Assembly: GCA_020059445.1 (NCBI GenBank)
Contig: JAGVCB010000047.1
Location: forward strand, 1 to 8,075
Direction: 5' to 3'
DNA length: 8,075 nucleotides
DNA from: Polynucleobacter sp.
Lineage (GTDB): Bacteria; Pseudomonadota; Gammaproteobacteria; Burkholderiales; Burkholderiaceae
Of this stretch, positions 1 to 7,855 are shown in pieces. Each line of letters opens with the position of its first letter. The stretch's first letter is position 1. Both the position numbers and the translations under genes were made by a program. A model generated the notes under the pieces. That model saw only the letters and a list, made by a program, of their open reading frames with translations, did no database searches and was not told where the DNA came from.

Positions 1-244
1 CAATGAGTTCATTTGGAGTGATGCGATATCACTGCTATCAGCATCTGATCCAGCATTACAGCTTGTATGGCAAGGAGCTTGCGAAGCCTTGATCAATCAT
101 CAGATCAAGGAAATAGAATTGATTGACTTCCCAGAGGGTGAAGAAAGAACTCGAACAATCACCATAGAGCAGCTACCGAAAAAAGGTTTTGCACTTTGGA
201 AAAAACCAGTGATTGGCTCACTTCAGGATATGCTTCGCTCATGA
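1..244 (+). CDS. RpfE-like protein, C-terminal part (5' end outside the window)
   Basis: An open frame enters from the left edge (first whole codon at base 2) and gives 80 residues ending in TGA at 242-244. The visible part has a W-S-D-A-I-S-L-L segment near the edge, a short acidic strand region (EIELIDFPEGEE) and a C-terminal LWKKP motif. The LW-(K/R)(K/R)-P ending, and position directly before recJ, resemble the RpfE family, which in Xanthomonas lies beside recJ, prfB and lysS and in other proteobacteria is often labelled a regulatory or phosphoglycerate mutase-like protein. Its biochemical role is not established, and this fragment shows no catalytic motif. The stop overlaps the recJ ATG by ATGA, suggesting translational coupling. 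That the frame is coding is fairly sure from its uninterrupted length and tight junction; the family name is inference from memory and context. Confidence 0.6.
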   Translation, partial: NEFIWSDAISLLSASDPALQLVWQGACEALINHQIKEIELIDFPEGEERTRTITIEQLPKKGFALWKKPVIGSLQDMLRS

Positions 245-1986
245 GCATTCAATTCAAAGAGCGCCAGTATTCTGAAAAAAATGCTGCTTGGCTTGAGCAA
301 AGCGGCACGCACCCAGTATTAGCAAAATTATTTGCTGCTCGTGGCGTCGAAAAGCCCGAAGAACTTTTACTCGAACTCAAAAACTTGATCCCACCTGCAC
401 AGCTTAAAAATTGTGAATCAGCAGCGAAATACTTGGCTGATGCAATTGAAGCAGGTAAAAAATTACTGATTGTTGCTGACTATGATTGTGATGGAGCGAC
501 TGCTTGTGCTGTCGGCCTCAAAGGATTGAGAGCTCTTGGTGCACCTTGGAATATCAAGATTGATTACTTTGTTCCTAATCGCTTCACCTTGGGGTATGGT
601 CTAACTCCAGAGGTGGTAGATTTGGTTGCTGGTCTTTCTGAAAAACCAGATATTTTGATCACCGTTGATAACGGCATCGCCAGCGTCGCAGGCGTTGAAA
701 GAGCCCAGCAATTGGGTATTGAAGTCTTGGTCACAGACCATCACTTACCGGCAGATCAACTCCCTAAAGCAGCCTGGATTGTGAATCCCAATCAAGCTGA
801 TTGCACGTTTCCAAGCAAAGCACTGGCTGGTGTTGGCGTGATGTTTTATCTGTTGATTGCCTTGCGCGCCGAGTTTCGGACTCGCGGTGCCTTCAACGCA
901 GAAAATCAACCTCGCTTAGAAAATCTTTTAGATCTAGTGGCGCTTGGTACGGTGGCAGACGTTGCCTCATTAGACAGAAATAATCGTATTTTGGTTTCAA
1001 ACGGCATCAAAAGAATCAAAAGCGGACAGATGCAGCCAGGGATTCGGGCTTTGTATATAGCCGCAGGAAAAGATCCTCATCGTGCCAGCTCCTTTGACCT
1101 TGGATTCACATTGGGCCCTCGCCTGAATGCTGCCGGCAGATTGGCTGACATGTCATTGGGCATCCAATGTTTACTGTCCGAATCTTTTGAAGATGCATTG
1201 AGATTGGCTCACGAGCTTGACCGCATGAATCGTGAGCGCCGCACCATTGAGGCAGGCATGCAAGAAACTGCATTGGCCAATTTGGTAGATATCCAAGTAG
1301 GCGAGCAGGCCACCTTATGCATGGCCAATGAATCTTGGCACCAAGGGGTGATTGGCATCGTTGCATCACGATTAAAAGAAAAGTTCCACCGCCCCACCCT
1401 GATTTTTGCCCCAGGTGAAGAATCTGGACAGCCTGTTCTCAAAGGCTCGGGTAGATCGATACAAGGATTTCATTTGAGAGATGCCTTAGATTTGGTTTCA
1501 AAAAAGCATCCTGATCTGATTTTGAAGTTTGGCGGACATGCCATGGCCGCAGGATTGACCATTCAGGAAGATTCCTTTGAAGAATTTAAAGCTTGCTTTG
1601 AGGAAGTTGCTCAAAGCTTGATGACCCCAGAAGTTCTCCAGCGCCAATTGGCCCATGATGGCAGACTGGATCCAGAATTCATTGACCCAGAGTTAGGCAC
1701 CATCCTGGCGAACGAAGTTTGGGGACAAGGCTTTCCTACTCCGGTATTTGTGGGTGAGTTTGAAGTATTGACTCAAACCCTGATTCAGGAAAAACACCTT
1801 CGAGTTCAGCTAAAAGCCCTTAATTCAAATGGTTCAAGCCATCCTAAGTCCTTCAATGGCATCTGGTTCTCTAGAAACGCGACCCTGCCAAACCCAGCCA
1901 GGTTAGCCTATCGGGTCGTTACGGATCATTATCAAGGGGTTGCCAGAGCGCAATTACACATAGAAGCACTCGATGACCCCTTATAA
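241..1986 (+). CDS. recJ: Single-stranded-DNA-specific 5'-3' exonuclease RecJ
   Basis: RecJ degrades single-stranded DNA 5' to 3' in RecF-pathway recombination, mismatch repair and base excision repair, using Mn2+/Mg2+ in a DHH active site. From the ATG at 241 the protein is 581 residues, close to the E. coli length (577). Visible motifs: DYDCDG at residues 80-85, VDNG around D143, the DHH triad at 166-168, GTVADVA with D240, RLNAAGR at 294-300, then the DHHA1 domain with KGSGRS at 401-406 and GGHAMAAG at 431-438, followed by the C-terminal OB-like region. All expected metal-binding positions seem present. The frame is open further up to a TTG at 196, but that would overlap the preceding gene by 49 bases; the ATG at 241 forms an ATGA junction and matches the usual family N-terminus. 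A weak AGGA lies at 225-228. Probably transcribed with prfB and lysS. Confidence 0.96.
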   Translation: MSIQFKERQYSEKNAAWLEQSGTHPVLAKLFAARGVEKPEELLLELKNLIPPAQLKNCESAAKYLADAIEAGKKLLIVADYDCDGATACAVGLKGLRALGAPWNIKIDYFVPNRFTLGYGLTPEVVDLVAGLSEKPDILITVDNGIASVAGVERAQQLGIEVLVTDHHLPADQLPKAAWIVNPNQADCTFPSKALAGVGVMFYLLIALRAEFRTRGAFNAENQPRLENLLDLVALGTVADVASLDRNNRILVSNGIKRIKSGQMQPGIRALYIAAGKDPHRASSFDLGFTLGPRLNAAGRLADMSLGIQCLLSESFEDALRLAHELDRMNRERRTIEAGMQETALANLVDIQVGEQATLCMANESWHQGVIGIVASRLKEKFHRPTLIFAPGEESGQPVLKGSGRSIQGFHLRDALDLVSKKHPDLILKFGGHAMAAGLTIQEDSFEEFKACFEEVAQSLMTPEVLQRQLAHDGRLDPEFIDPELGTILANEVWGQGFPTPVFVGEFEVLTQTLIQEKHLRVQLKALNSNGSSHPKSFNGIWFSRNATLPNPARLAYRVVTDHYQGVARAQLHIEALDDPL

Positions 1987-1995
1987 TTGTCGACC

Positions 1996-3100
1996 ATGGA
2001 AGCCGAACAATTAAATCTCATCAGTAACACCCTCGAAGACCTGCGTACTCGTACGATTGAGCTTCGGAGGTATCTTTGACGTCGATAACAAAGCAGAACG
2101 TTTAGTCGAAGTTAATCAAACCCTTGAAGATCCCAAAATTTGGGATGATCCAAAGCAAGCCCAAGCCCTGGGTAAAGAAAAAAAGCTTTTAGATGGTGTC
2201 GTAGGCACGATTAACTTTCTAACGGACAACATCACCTCAAGCCAAGAGCTATTTGAAATGGCCAAAGAGGAAGGTGATTTCGACACAATTCTTTCGATTC
2301 AAACAGATACGGATGGCATGCGCCAACAAGTCGAAGGACTTGAATTCCGACGCATGTTCAGTAATCCAATGGATCCAAGCTCATGCTTCATTGACATTCA
2401 GTCAGGTGCTGGTGGAACAGAGGCCTGCGACTGGGCCAGCATGTTACTTCGTCAATATCTTCGTTATTGTGAGCGTAAAGGCTTTAAAGCTGAAGTGCTC
2501 GAAGTGTCTGATGGCGATGTGGCTGGTATCAAGAGTGCCACGATCAAAATTGATGGTGAATACGCGTATGGTCATTTAAGAACAGAAACTGGTGTTCACC
2601 GTCTTGTGCGTAAATCTCCCTTCGACTCTGCCAATGGTCGTCATACATCTTTCACCAGTGTATTCGTTTACCCAGAAGTAGATGATTCGATTGAGATTGA
2701 TATCAATCCAGCTGATATCCGCACTGACACCTACCGCGCCTCTGGTGCTGGTGGACAGCACATCAATAAAACAGACTCTGCAGTTCGTTTAACGCACGTG
2801 CCAACTGGCATTGTGGTCCAGTGTCAAAACGATCGAAGCCAACATAAAAACCGTGCTGAAGCGATGTCAATGTTGAAGTCTCGTCTTTACGAACATGAGT
2901 TGCGTAAACGCCAGGCAGAACAAGACAAGCTAGAAGCTACTAAGAGCGATGTGGGTTGGGGTCACCAAATCAGATCTTATGTTCTAGATCAGAGTCGCAT
3001 CAAAGACCTTCGAACCAACGTAGAAATATCGAACACACAAAAAGTTTTAGACGGTGACTTAGATCCATTCATTGAAGCCAGCTTAAAACAAGGCGTTTAA
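1996..3100 (+). CDS. prfB: Peptide chain release factor 2 (RF2), made by programmed +1 frameshift
   Basis: RF2 recognises UAA and UGA in the ribosomal A site and triggers peptidyl-tRNA hydrolysis. The coding sequence is joined from 1996-2076 (27 codons) and 2078-3100, skipping one base (T2077) at an in-frame UGA, for 367 residues; E. coli RF2 has 365. The zero frame starts MEAEQLN and reaches RRYL before the stop; the +1 frame continues [13 protein letters not shown]. The codon-recognition tripeptide SPF is at 207-209 and the catalytic GGQ at 252-254, whose glutamine is normally methylated by PrmC. Residue 248, just before SGAGGQ, is Ala, the common state, not the Thr of E. coli K-12. Expression is expected to be autoregulated: low RF2 slows termination at the internal UGA and favours the shift. 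The start lies 9 bases after recJ with no clear Shine-Dalgarno. A TTG at 2057 in the second frame would give a false, shorter gene. Confidence 0.97.
2065..2080 (+). promoter_or_regulatory. Programmed +1 ribosomal frameshift site of prfB
   Basis: The sequence CGGAGGTATCTTTGAC contains all known elements of the bacterial RF2 recoding signal. GGAGG at 2066-2070 acts as an internal Shine-Dalgarno, TAT is the 3-base spacer, CTT at 2074-2076 is the slippery P-site codon able to re-pair with TTT, and the TGA stop at 2077-2079 is followed by C, a poor termination context. Reading resumes with GAC at 2078. The E. coli site differs only slightly in the purine-rich stretch. Confidence 0.97.
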
Positions 3101-3155
3101 TTAATACCATTTATTCATCAATCATTATCACCATTCAATTGTTAGCGAAAACATC

Positions 3156-4685
3156 ATGAGTCAAGAAGAACAAACGCCCATCGTCGATGAAAATCACATC
3201 ATTGCAGAACGTCGCGAAAAATTAGCTCAACTGCGCAAAAATGGTGTGGCCTTCCCTAATGATTTTGTGCCAACACACCATGCTTCTGATTTACATGAGC
3301 ATTATGGTGAAATCAGCAAAGAACATTTGGCAGAGAAAAACATCACAGTCAAAGTAGCCGGCCGAATGATGCTCAAGCGCGTGATGGGTAAAGCCAGCTT
3401 TGCGACTGTGCAAGATCGCACTGGTCAGATTCAGTTTTACATCAACGATGCTGATGCAGGCGCCGACGCTCACAATGCCTTTAAACATTGGGACATGGGT
3501 GACTTCATCGCCGCTGAAGGCGTGATGTTCAAAACCAATAAGGGTGAACTATCAATCCTGGTGAAAGATTTGCGTCTTTTGTCAAAATCATTGCGCCCTC
3601 TTCCAGACAAATTCCACGGTCTTTCAGACCAAGAGATGAAATACCGTCAACGCTATGTTGATTTGATTGTTTCTCCAGAAACACGTCAAACATTCTTGGC
3701 TCGCAGCAAAGCCATGTCCTCGATTCGCCATCACATGCAAGATGCTGGTTTCATGGAAGTTGAAACACCGATGCTTCACCCTATTCCAGGCGGTGCAGCT
3801 GCAAAACCATTCATCACCCATCACAATGCCTTAGACATGGAAATGTATCTGCGCATAGCCCCAGAGCTTTACTTAAAGCGTTTGGTGGTTGGTGGTTTTG
3901 AGCGTGTCTTTGAAGTTAATAGAAACTTCCGTAATGAAGGTGTGAGTCCAAGACACAATCCAGAATTCACCATGATGGAGTTCTATGCAGCCTACACGGA
4001 TTACAAGTGGCTAATGACCTTCACAGAAGAACTCATCAGAGCAGCAGCAATCGATGCTCAAGGCACTGCGAATTTAACTTATCAAGGCAAACCGCTGGAT
4101 TTATCAAAGCCATTTCAACGCTTAACCATTGCTGAAGCCATTCTTAAGTACGCTCCTTTATCGAAAAAACAGTACACCGCAGCTCAGTTAGAAGATAAAG
4201 AGTTTGTTCGCCAAGAGCTTAAAAAGTCTGGTGAAGATATCAACGGGCCAACACTCAAGAACGCTGGCCTCGGGGCACTACAACTAGCTTTATTTGAGGC
4301 AACCGCTGAAGAACACCTATGGGAACCAACTTACATCATTGATTACCCTATCGAAGTCAGCCCATTGGCCAGAGAATCAGATACAAGACCAGGTATCACT
4401 GAACGCTTTGAGTTATTCATCACAGGTCGTGAGATTGCCAATGGCTTCTCTGAGTTAAATGATGCAGAGGATCAAGCTGCTCGCTTCCATGCTCAAGTAG
4501 CTCAAAAAGAAGCTGGTGATGAAGAAGCCATGTATTTTGATGCTGACTTTATTCGCGCATTAGAGTACGGCATGCCTCCAACTGGTGGCTGCGGCATTGG
4601 TATCGATCGTTTAATGATGTTAATCACTGACTCACCAAACATCAGAGATGTGATTCTTTTCCCTCACTTGAGAAAAGAAGACTAA
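3156..4685 (+). CDS. lysS: Lysyl-tRNA synthetase, class II
   Basis: This cytoplasmic enzyme charges tRNA-Lys with lysine using ATP. The 509-residue product is typical in length (about 505 in E. coli). The N-terminal OB-fold anticodon-binding domain covers roughly residues 60-145 ([10 protein letters not shown] onward). The class II catalytic core follows: motif 1 around 195-211 ([15 protein letters not shown]), motif 2 at about 250-278 with R259 and E261 in RNFRNEG, and motif 3 with GIGIDR at 480-485, followed by LFPHLR near the end. The conserved [17 protein letters not shown] stretch of bacterial LysRS is present. The ATG at 3156 is chosen because it begins the usual short charged N-terminal helix ([14 protein letters not shown]). 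It has no strong Shine-Dalgarno. The gene lies 55 bases after prfB, an arrangement also found in E. coli, and a strong terminator follows it. Confidence 0.97.
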   Translation: MSQEEQTPIVDENHIIAERREKLAQLRKNGVAFPNDFVPTHHASDLHEHYGEISKEHLAEKNITVKVAGRMMLKRVMGKASFATVQDRTGQIQFYINDADAGADAHNAFKHWDMGDFIAAEGVMFKTNKGELSILVKDLRLLSKSLRPLPDKFHGLSDQEMKYRQRYVDLIVSPETRQTFLARSKAMSSIRHHMQDAGFMEVETPMLHPIPGGAAAKPFITHHNALDMEMYLRIAPELYLKRLVVGGFERVFEVNRNFRNEGVSPRHNPEFTMMEFYAAYTDYKWLMTFTEELIRAAAIDAQGTANLTYQGKPLDLSKPFQRLTIAEAILKYAPLSKKQYTAAQLEDKEFVRQELKKSGEDINGPTLKNAGLGALQLALFEATAEEHLWEPTYIIDYPIEVSPLARESDTRPGITERFELFITGREIANGFSELNDAEDQAARFHAQVAQKEAGDEEAMYFDADFIRALEYGMPPTGGCGIGIDRLMMLITDSPNIRDVILFPHLRKED

Positions 4686-4712
4686 AAACTCTTTGGTAGA
4701 TTAAAGAGATAT

Positions 4713-4739
4713 AAAAAGGGACCCTTGGGTCCCTTTTTT
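4713..4739. terminator. Intrinsic terminator between lysS and fdx, probably bidirectional
   Basis: GGGACC at 4718-4723 pairs perfectly with GGTCCC at 4728-4733 across a CTTG tetraloop. The stem is extended by five A (4713-4717) pairing with a run of six T (4734-4739). On the plus strand this is a GC-rich hairpin followed by a U-tract, 27 bases after the lysS stop. On the minus strand the A-run becomes a five-U tract, so the same hairpin can end the isc operon transcript arriving from the right. The convergent gene order fits use in both directions. Confidence 0.92.
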
Positions 4740-4753
4740 AATACTTATTTTTA

Positions 4754-4774
4754 AATCACTTCACTGCAGTGATT
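4754..4774. repeat. Short inverted repeat in the convergent intergenic region
   Basis: AATCACT at 4754-4760 is the exact reverse complement of AGTGATT at 4768-4774, with a 7-base loop. Within it TCACTGCAGTGA (4761-4772) is a perfect 12-base palindrome, so two mutually exclusive hairpins are possible. Neither strand has a U-tract after it, so it is not an ordinary terminator. It lies 17 bases beyond the fdx stop and could shape the 3' end of the isc mRNA, or mean nothing. Confidence 0.35.
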
Positions 4775-4791
4775 CAATTAATAAATTCAGA

Positions 4792-5130
4792 TCAATGATT
4801 TTCCTTGGCATGGTTGATTGAGTACTTAGGTATCTCAATGACCAAGTTTTGCTGAGCAACCACCGCCTGACAAGATAAGCGTGATTGAGGACACAATCCC
4901 CAGGCACGATCAAGCAAGTCATCTTCAGCTTCATCTGATGGATTCAAGCTCGCCATGCCTTCACGCACAATCACATGGCAGGTGGTGCACGCACATGACA
5001 TCTCACATGCATGCTCAATTTCAATATCATTTTCTAACAATGCCTCACAAATAGTGGAACCTGGAGAAGTCTCGAGTACAGCACCTTCAGGACAATAATC
5101 TGCATGAGGAAGAACAACAATTTGTGGCAT
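4792..5130 (-). CDS. fdx: ISC-type [2Fe-2S] ferredoxin
   Basis: Adrenodoxin-like ferredoxin of 112 residues that supplies electrons during Fe-S cluster assembly on IscU. Cysteines fall at 42, 46, 48, 51 and 87; the C42-x5-C48-x2-C51 plus C87 pattern matches the four cluster ligands of E. coli Fdx, and the extra C46 is also shared with that protein. The segment EHACEMSCACTTCHV and the late GLCPQSRLSCQ are diagnostic. The acidic stretch DEAEDDLLD (residues 66-74) is the usual partner-docking region. The start has a good Shine-Dalgarno (AGGAA on the coding strand, plus-strand 5137-5141, six bases before the ATG). It lies 12 bases after hscA and is the last gene of the operon here, since the terminator follows and no iscX is present. 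Confidence 0.96.
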   Translation of the reverse strand: MPQIVVLPHADYCPEGAVLETSPGSTICEALLENDIEIEHACEMSCACTTCHVIVREGMASLNPSDEAEDDLLDRAWGLCPQSRLSCQAVVAQQNLVIEIPKYSINHAKENH

Positions 5131-5142
5131 TTTTAATTCCTA

Positions 5143-7008
5143 TTAAATTTCTTCTATCTTTTTACCAGATAACGCTTTTTTGATACTTTCATTCATTCTA
5201 CGAGCAGCAAAATCATCAGTCGCTTTTGATAAAGATTCAACTGAGCGTCTCAATACCTGAGTATCTATGGCTGACTCAATCAACTCTCTAAGAGCTTTTA
5301 GTTTGCGGTTGATGACGTCTAGCTCGTCTTCATCTAGCAATTGCTGATCTTCAGCCAAAGCAGCATCCACAGCCTCGATTAAACGCTTTGCGTCGACCAG
5401 CTCCTCTCTCAAAGCTCTATCTTGAACGTCATCAGCAGCATGACTAAAGCCATCCTGAAGCATGGCGGTGATATCTGTATCAGAAAGACCATAAGAAGGT
5501 TTGACTGTTATATTTGCTTCAACACCTGAGTGTTGCTCTCTGGCTGTAACAGACAGCAAGCCATCAGCATCCACCTGATACGTCACCCGAATTCTGGCAG
5601 CACCAGCTGCCATTGGTGGAATATCTCTGAGCTCAAACTTTGCCAGCGAACGACAATGATCGACCACTTCTCGCTCACCCTGCAACACGTGAACAGCCAA
5701 TGCAGTCTGACCATCTCTGAAGGTTGTGAAATCCTGCGCTCTTGCGACAGGGATTGGCGTGTTGCGTGGGATGATTTTTTCAACCAAACCACCCATGGTC
5801 TCGACACCCAAAGAAAGTGGAATCACATCTAATAACAACCACTCATCCCCCTTTTGCTGATTGCCTGCCAATAAATCAGCTTGCATAGCAGCACCCATCG
5901 CCACCACTTGATCCGGGTCTAAATTAGTTAATGGCGTCTGACCAAATAACTCGCCGACAGCTCTTTGCACATGAGGCATGCGAGTAGCGCCACCAACCAT
6001 GACCACGCCTTTGATTTCCTCTGGAGTCAAACCAGCATCTCTGATTGCTTTTTTAGCAGCTAGCAGAGTTTTATTGACCAAATGTTGGGTTAACTCAAAG
6101 AACTGAGCCTGACTGATACCAACGTTAATGGCTGTGCCATCACTCAAAGTCGCATGAACACGCGCCAAAGGGTTTTTACTCAACTGCTCTTTAACTTCTT
6201 TTGATGCAGTAAGCAGTAAACGTGTGTCTTTATCAGACAGTAACTGTAATTTTGCTTGCTCCAAAACCCAGCAGTACAAACGATGGTCAAAGTCATCACC
6301 ACCCAAGGCAGAATCGCCACCAGTCGACAGCACTTCAAAAACGCCTTTACTTAAGCGCAAGATTGAAATATCAAATGTGCCACCGCCCAAGTCATAAACC
6401 GCGTACAAACCTTCTGAAGCATTATCCAAGCCGTAGGCAATCGCTGCGGCAGTTGGTTCATTTAACAAGCGCAAAACCTCAATGCCAGCCAATTTAGCGG
6501 CATCTTTGGTGGCTTGTCGCTGCGCGTCATCAAAGTAAGCTGGTACTGTGATCACAGCTCCAACGATCTCATCATCAAAAGAGTCTTCCGCGCGCTGACG
6601 CAATCTGGCCAGAATTTCTGCAGAAACTTCGACAGGACTTTTTTCGCCAGATACTGTTTTAATTTTGAGCATACCAGGAGCATCTACAAATTCATAAGGC
6701 ATGGTTTGAGCATGCTGAATATCGCTAAGACCCCTGCCCATGAAACGCTTCACAGAAATGATGGTGTTTTTGGGATCGCCATTGGCATTTTGTAACGCTT
6801 GGTATCCAGCCTGGGTTGTACCACCCGGCAGATAACGGATCACTGAAGGTAATAACTTTCTTCCCTGCTCATCACCCAAAACTTCAGGCAAAGCATTTTT
6901 CATCGCTGCAACCAAAGAATTGGTGGTTCCCAAATCGATGCCAACAGCAATTCGGCGTTGATGTGGGGCAAGCGATTGACCAGGTTCGGCAATTTGTAAT
7001 AAGGCCAT
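5143..7008 (-). CDS. hscA: Fe-S assembly chaperone HscA (Hsp70 family)
   Basis: HscA is the specialised Hsp70 that, with HscB, binds the LPPVK motif of IscU and uses ATP to promote cluster transfer. The product is 621 residues (E. coli 616). The nucleotide-binding domain shows phosphate-loop motif GIDLGTTNS at 23-31, [11 protein letters not shown] at 183-193, [11 protein letters not shown] at 205-215 and [11 protein letters not shown] at 338-348. The allosteric linker LLLDV is at 391-395, then the beta substrate-binding domain ([18 protein letters not shown]) and a helical lid from about 505 to the end. It lacks the acidic EEVD-like tail of DnaK. The start is secure: the [15 protein letters not shown] leader is family-typical and there is no other methionine before residue 36. 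The 22-base gap after hscB has no guanine on the coding strand, so no Shine-Dalgarno can be present there. Confidence 0.97.
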   Translation of the reverse strand: MALLQIAEPGQSLAPHQRRIAVGIDLGTTNSLVAAMKNALPEVLGDEQGRKLLPSVIRYLPGGTTQAGYQALQNANGDPKNTIISVKRFMGRGLSDIQHAQTMPYEFVDAPGMLKIKTVSGEKSPVEVSAEILARLRQRAEDSFDDEIVGAVITVPAYFDDAQRQATKDAAKLAGIEVLRLLNEPTAAAIAYGLDNASEGLYAVYDLGGGTFDISILRLSKGVFEVLSTGGDSALGGDDFDHRLYCWVLEQAKLQLLSDKDTRLLLTASKEVKEQLSKNPLARVHATLSDGTAINVGISQAQFFELTQHLVNKTLLAAKKAIRDAGLTPEEIKGVVMVGGATRMPHVQRAVGELFGQTPLTNLDPDQVVAMGAAMQADLLAGNQQKGDEWLLLDVIPLSLGVETMGGLVEKIIPRNTPIPVARAQDFTTFRDGQTALAVHVLQGEREVVDHCRSLAKFELRDIPPMAAGAARIRVTYQVDADGLLSVTAREQHSGVEANITVKPSYGLSDTDITAMLQDGFSHAADDVQDRALREELVDAKRLIEAVDAALAEDQQLLDEDELDVINRKLKALRELIESAIDTQVLRRSVESLSKATDDFAARRMNESIKKALSGKKIEEI

Positions 7009-7030
7009 ATTTTTATTTGTTATTAGTTAT

Positions 7031-7564
7031 TTATGCTGATATTGCGTCTTCTAGTTCTGCACTGAATTTATCTATGAACAATAAAGCTCGTAACTGCTTT
7101 GCCGCCAACTCAAAATCATTGACGCCATCAATCGCAAGCTCAACTTCTTTTAATAAATTCGCTCTTGTTTGCTCTACTTCTTTGTACAACTCATCTAATT
7201 TAGAAGGCTGATCTCTGATATCGTCCAAAGTCTCACGCCATTCCATCTGCTGCATCAAAAATTGAGCAGGCATTGCAGTATTGGTTTCCAACTGAGGATC
7301 GACGCCATTTCTTCCGCACATATATAAACCCCTTTGAATAGGGTTCATGAGTGTTCGGTAGGCTGAGTTTGCCAAAGCTGACAATTGCATCGAGACGCGC
7401 TTATCAGAATCGCTGGCCTGAGCGTGCATGTCCGGATGAACCTTCTGTTGCACAGTCAAATAAGCAGACTCCAAAGCCTGCCTATCAATCTTAAATTGGG
7501 ACTTTAGCTGAAATAAGGCGAAGTAATCATCAAATCCTGAAAGATTCGCCACAACCACACTCAT
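7031..7564 (-). CDS. hscB: Fe-S assembly J-protein co-chaperone HscB
   Basis: HscB delivers IscU to HscA and stimulates its ATPase. The 177-residue product has an N-terminal J domain (about 12-80) with the essential HPD tripeptide at 43-45, and a C-terminal three-helix domain; [14 protein letters not shown] at 102-115 corresponds to the E. coli helix that contacts IscU. Homology proper begins at DYFALFQL (residue 13), which is where E. coli HscB starts. Here the ATG lies 12 codons earlier, and no ATG, GTG or TTG occurs in frame between codon 5 and that point, so the start must lie inside iscA. ATG at 7564 is preferred; GTG codons 3 and 5 are alternatives. The gene overlaps iscA by 35 bases, and translation is probably coupled. 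No strong Shine-Dalgarno is seen. Confidence 0.94.
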   Translation of the reverse strand: MSVVVANLSGFDDYFALFQLKSQFKIDRQALESAYLTVQQKVHPDMHAQASDSDKRVSMQLSALANSAYRTLMNPIQRGLYMCGRNGVDPQLETNTAMPAQFLMQQMEWRETLDDIRDQPSKLDELYKEVEQTRANLLKEVELAIDGVNDFELAAKQLRALLFIDKFSAELEDAISA

Positions 7565-7853
7565 CTTTTACATTAGGATTCTGGAACTTAAATCCTTCAT
7601 TCAGACCCTCGCGCACATAATCAAGTTCAGTGCCATCCAAATAAGCCAGACTCTTAGGGTCCACATAAACTTTGACCCCCATAGACTCGAACAAGGTGTC
7701 TTCAGGCAAGATCTCATCAACATATTCAAGTTGATAAGCAAGCCCTGAACAACCAGTTGTCCTTACCCCAAGACGCAAGCCAACGCCTTTACCACGACGC
7801 TCAATGTAACGCGTGATGTGCTTAGCGGCTTTCTCTGTCAGAGTGATGGCCAT
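7530..7853 (-). CDS. iscA: A-type Fe-S carrier protein IscA
   Basis: IscA accepts iron or Fe-S clusters and passes them to target apoproteins, notably for [4Fe-4S] maturation. The 107 residues match E. coli IscA in length, and the three invariant cysteines are at the same positions: C35 in TTGCSGLAY, and C99 and C101 in DECGCGESF at the C-terminus. [13 protein letters not shown] is the standard family start. Only two bases separate the iscU stop from this ATG, suggesting coupled translation; any ribosome-binding purines (AAAG within the iscU tail) are weak. The last 35 bases are also the beginning of hscB in another frame. Confidence 0.96.
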   Translation of the reverse strand: MAITLTEKAAKHITRYIERRGKGVGLRLGVRTTGCSGLAYQLEYVDEILPEDTLFESMGVKVYVDPKSLAYLDGTELDYVREGLNEGFKFQNPNVKDECGCGESFRI

Positions 7854-7855
7854 GA

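Noticed and set aside
1106..1442. Minus-strand open frames within recJ
   Set aside because: Shadows of the conserved RecJ core; Trp-, Cys- and Met-rich translations typical of noncoding frames.
1982..1987. Perfect TATAAT hexamer overlapping the recJ stop, 8 bases before the prfB ATG
   Set aside because: No acceptable -35 element at 16-18 bases spacing and no extended -10 TG; the hexamer arises from the Leu-stop codons TTA TAA. A near-leaderless prfB transcript cannot be excluded, but the sequence does not support a promoter call.
2057..3100. prfB as a simple single-frame gene starting at TTG 2057
   Set aside because: It would lose the conserved MEAEQLN N-terminus and ignore the complete frameshift signal at 2065-2080.
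3101..3155. Possible promoter or terminator between prfB and lysS
   Set aside because: The 55-base AT-rich spacer shows no hairpin with a T-tract and no convincing -35/-10 pair; read-through from prfB is the simpler view.
6222..6795. Plus-strand open frames of 91 and 93 codons inside hscA
   Set aside because: Antisense shadows of the conserved HscA ATPase domain; the translations resemble no family.
6816..7211. 131-codon plus-strand open frame across the hscA/hscB junction
   Set aside because: Antisense to two well-supported genes, composition as expected of a shadow frame, no recognisable motif and no ribosome-binding site.
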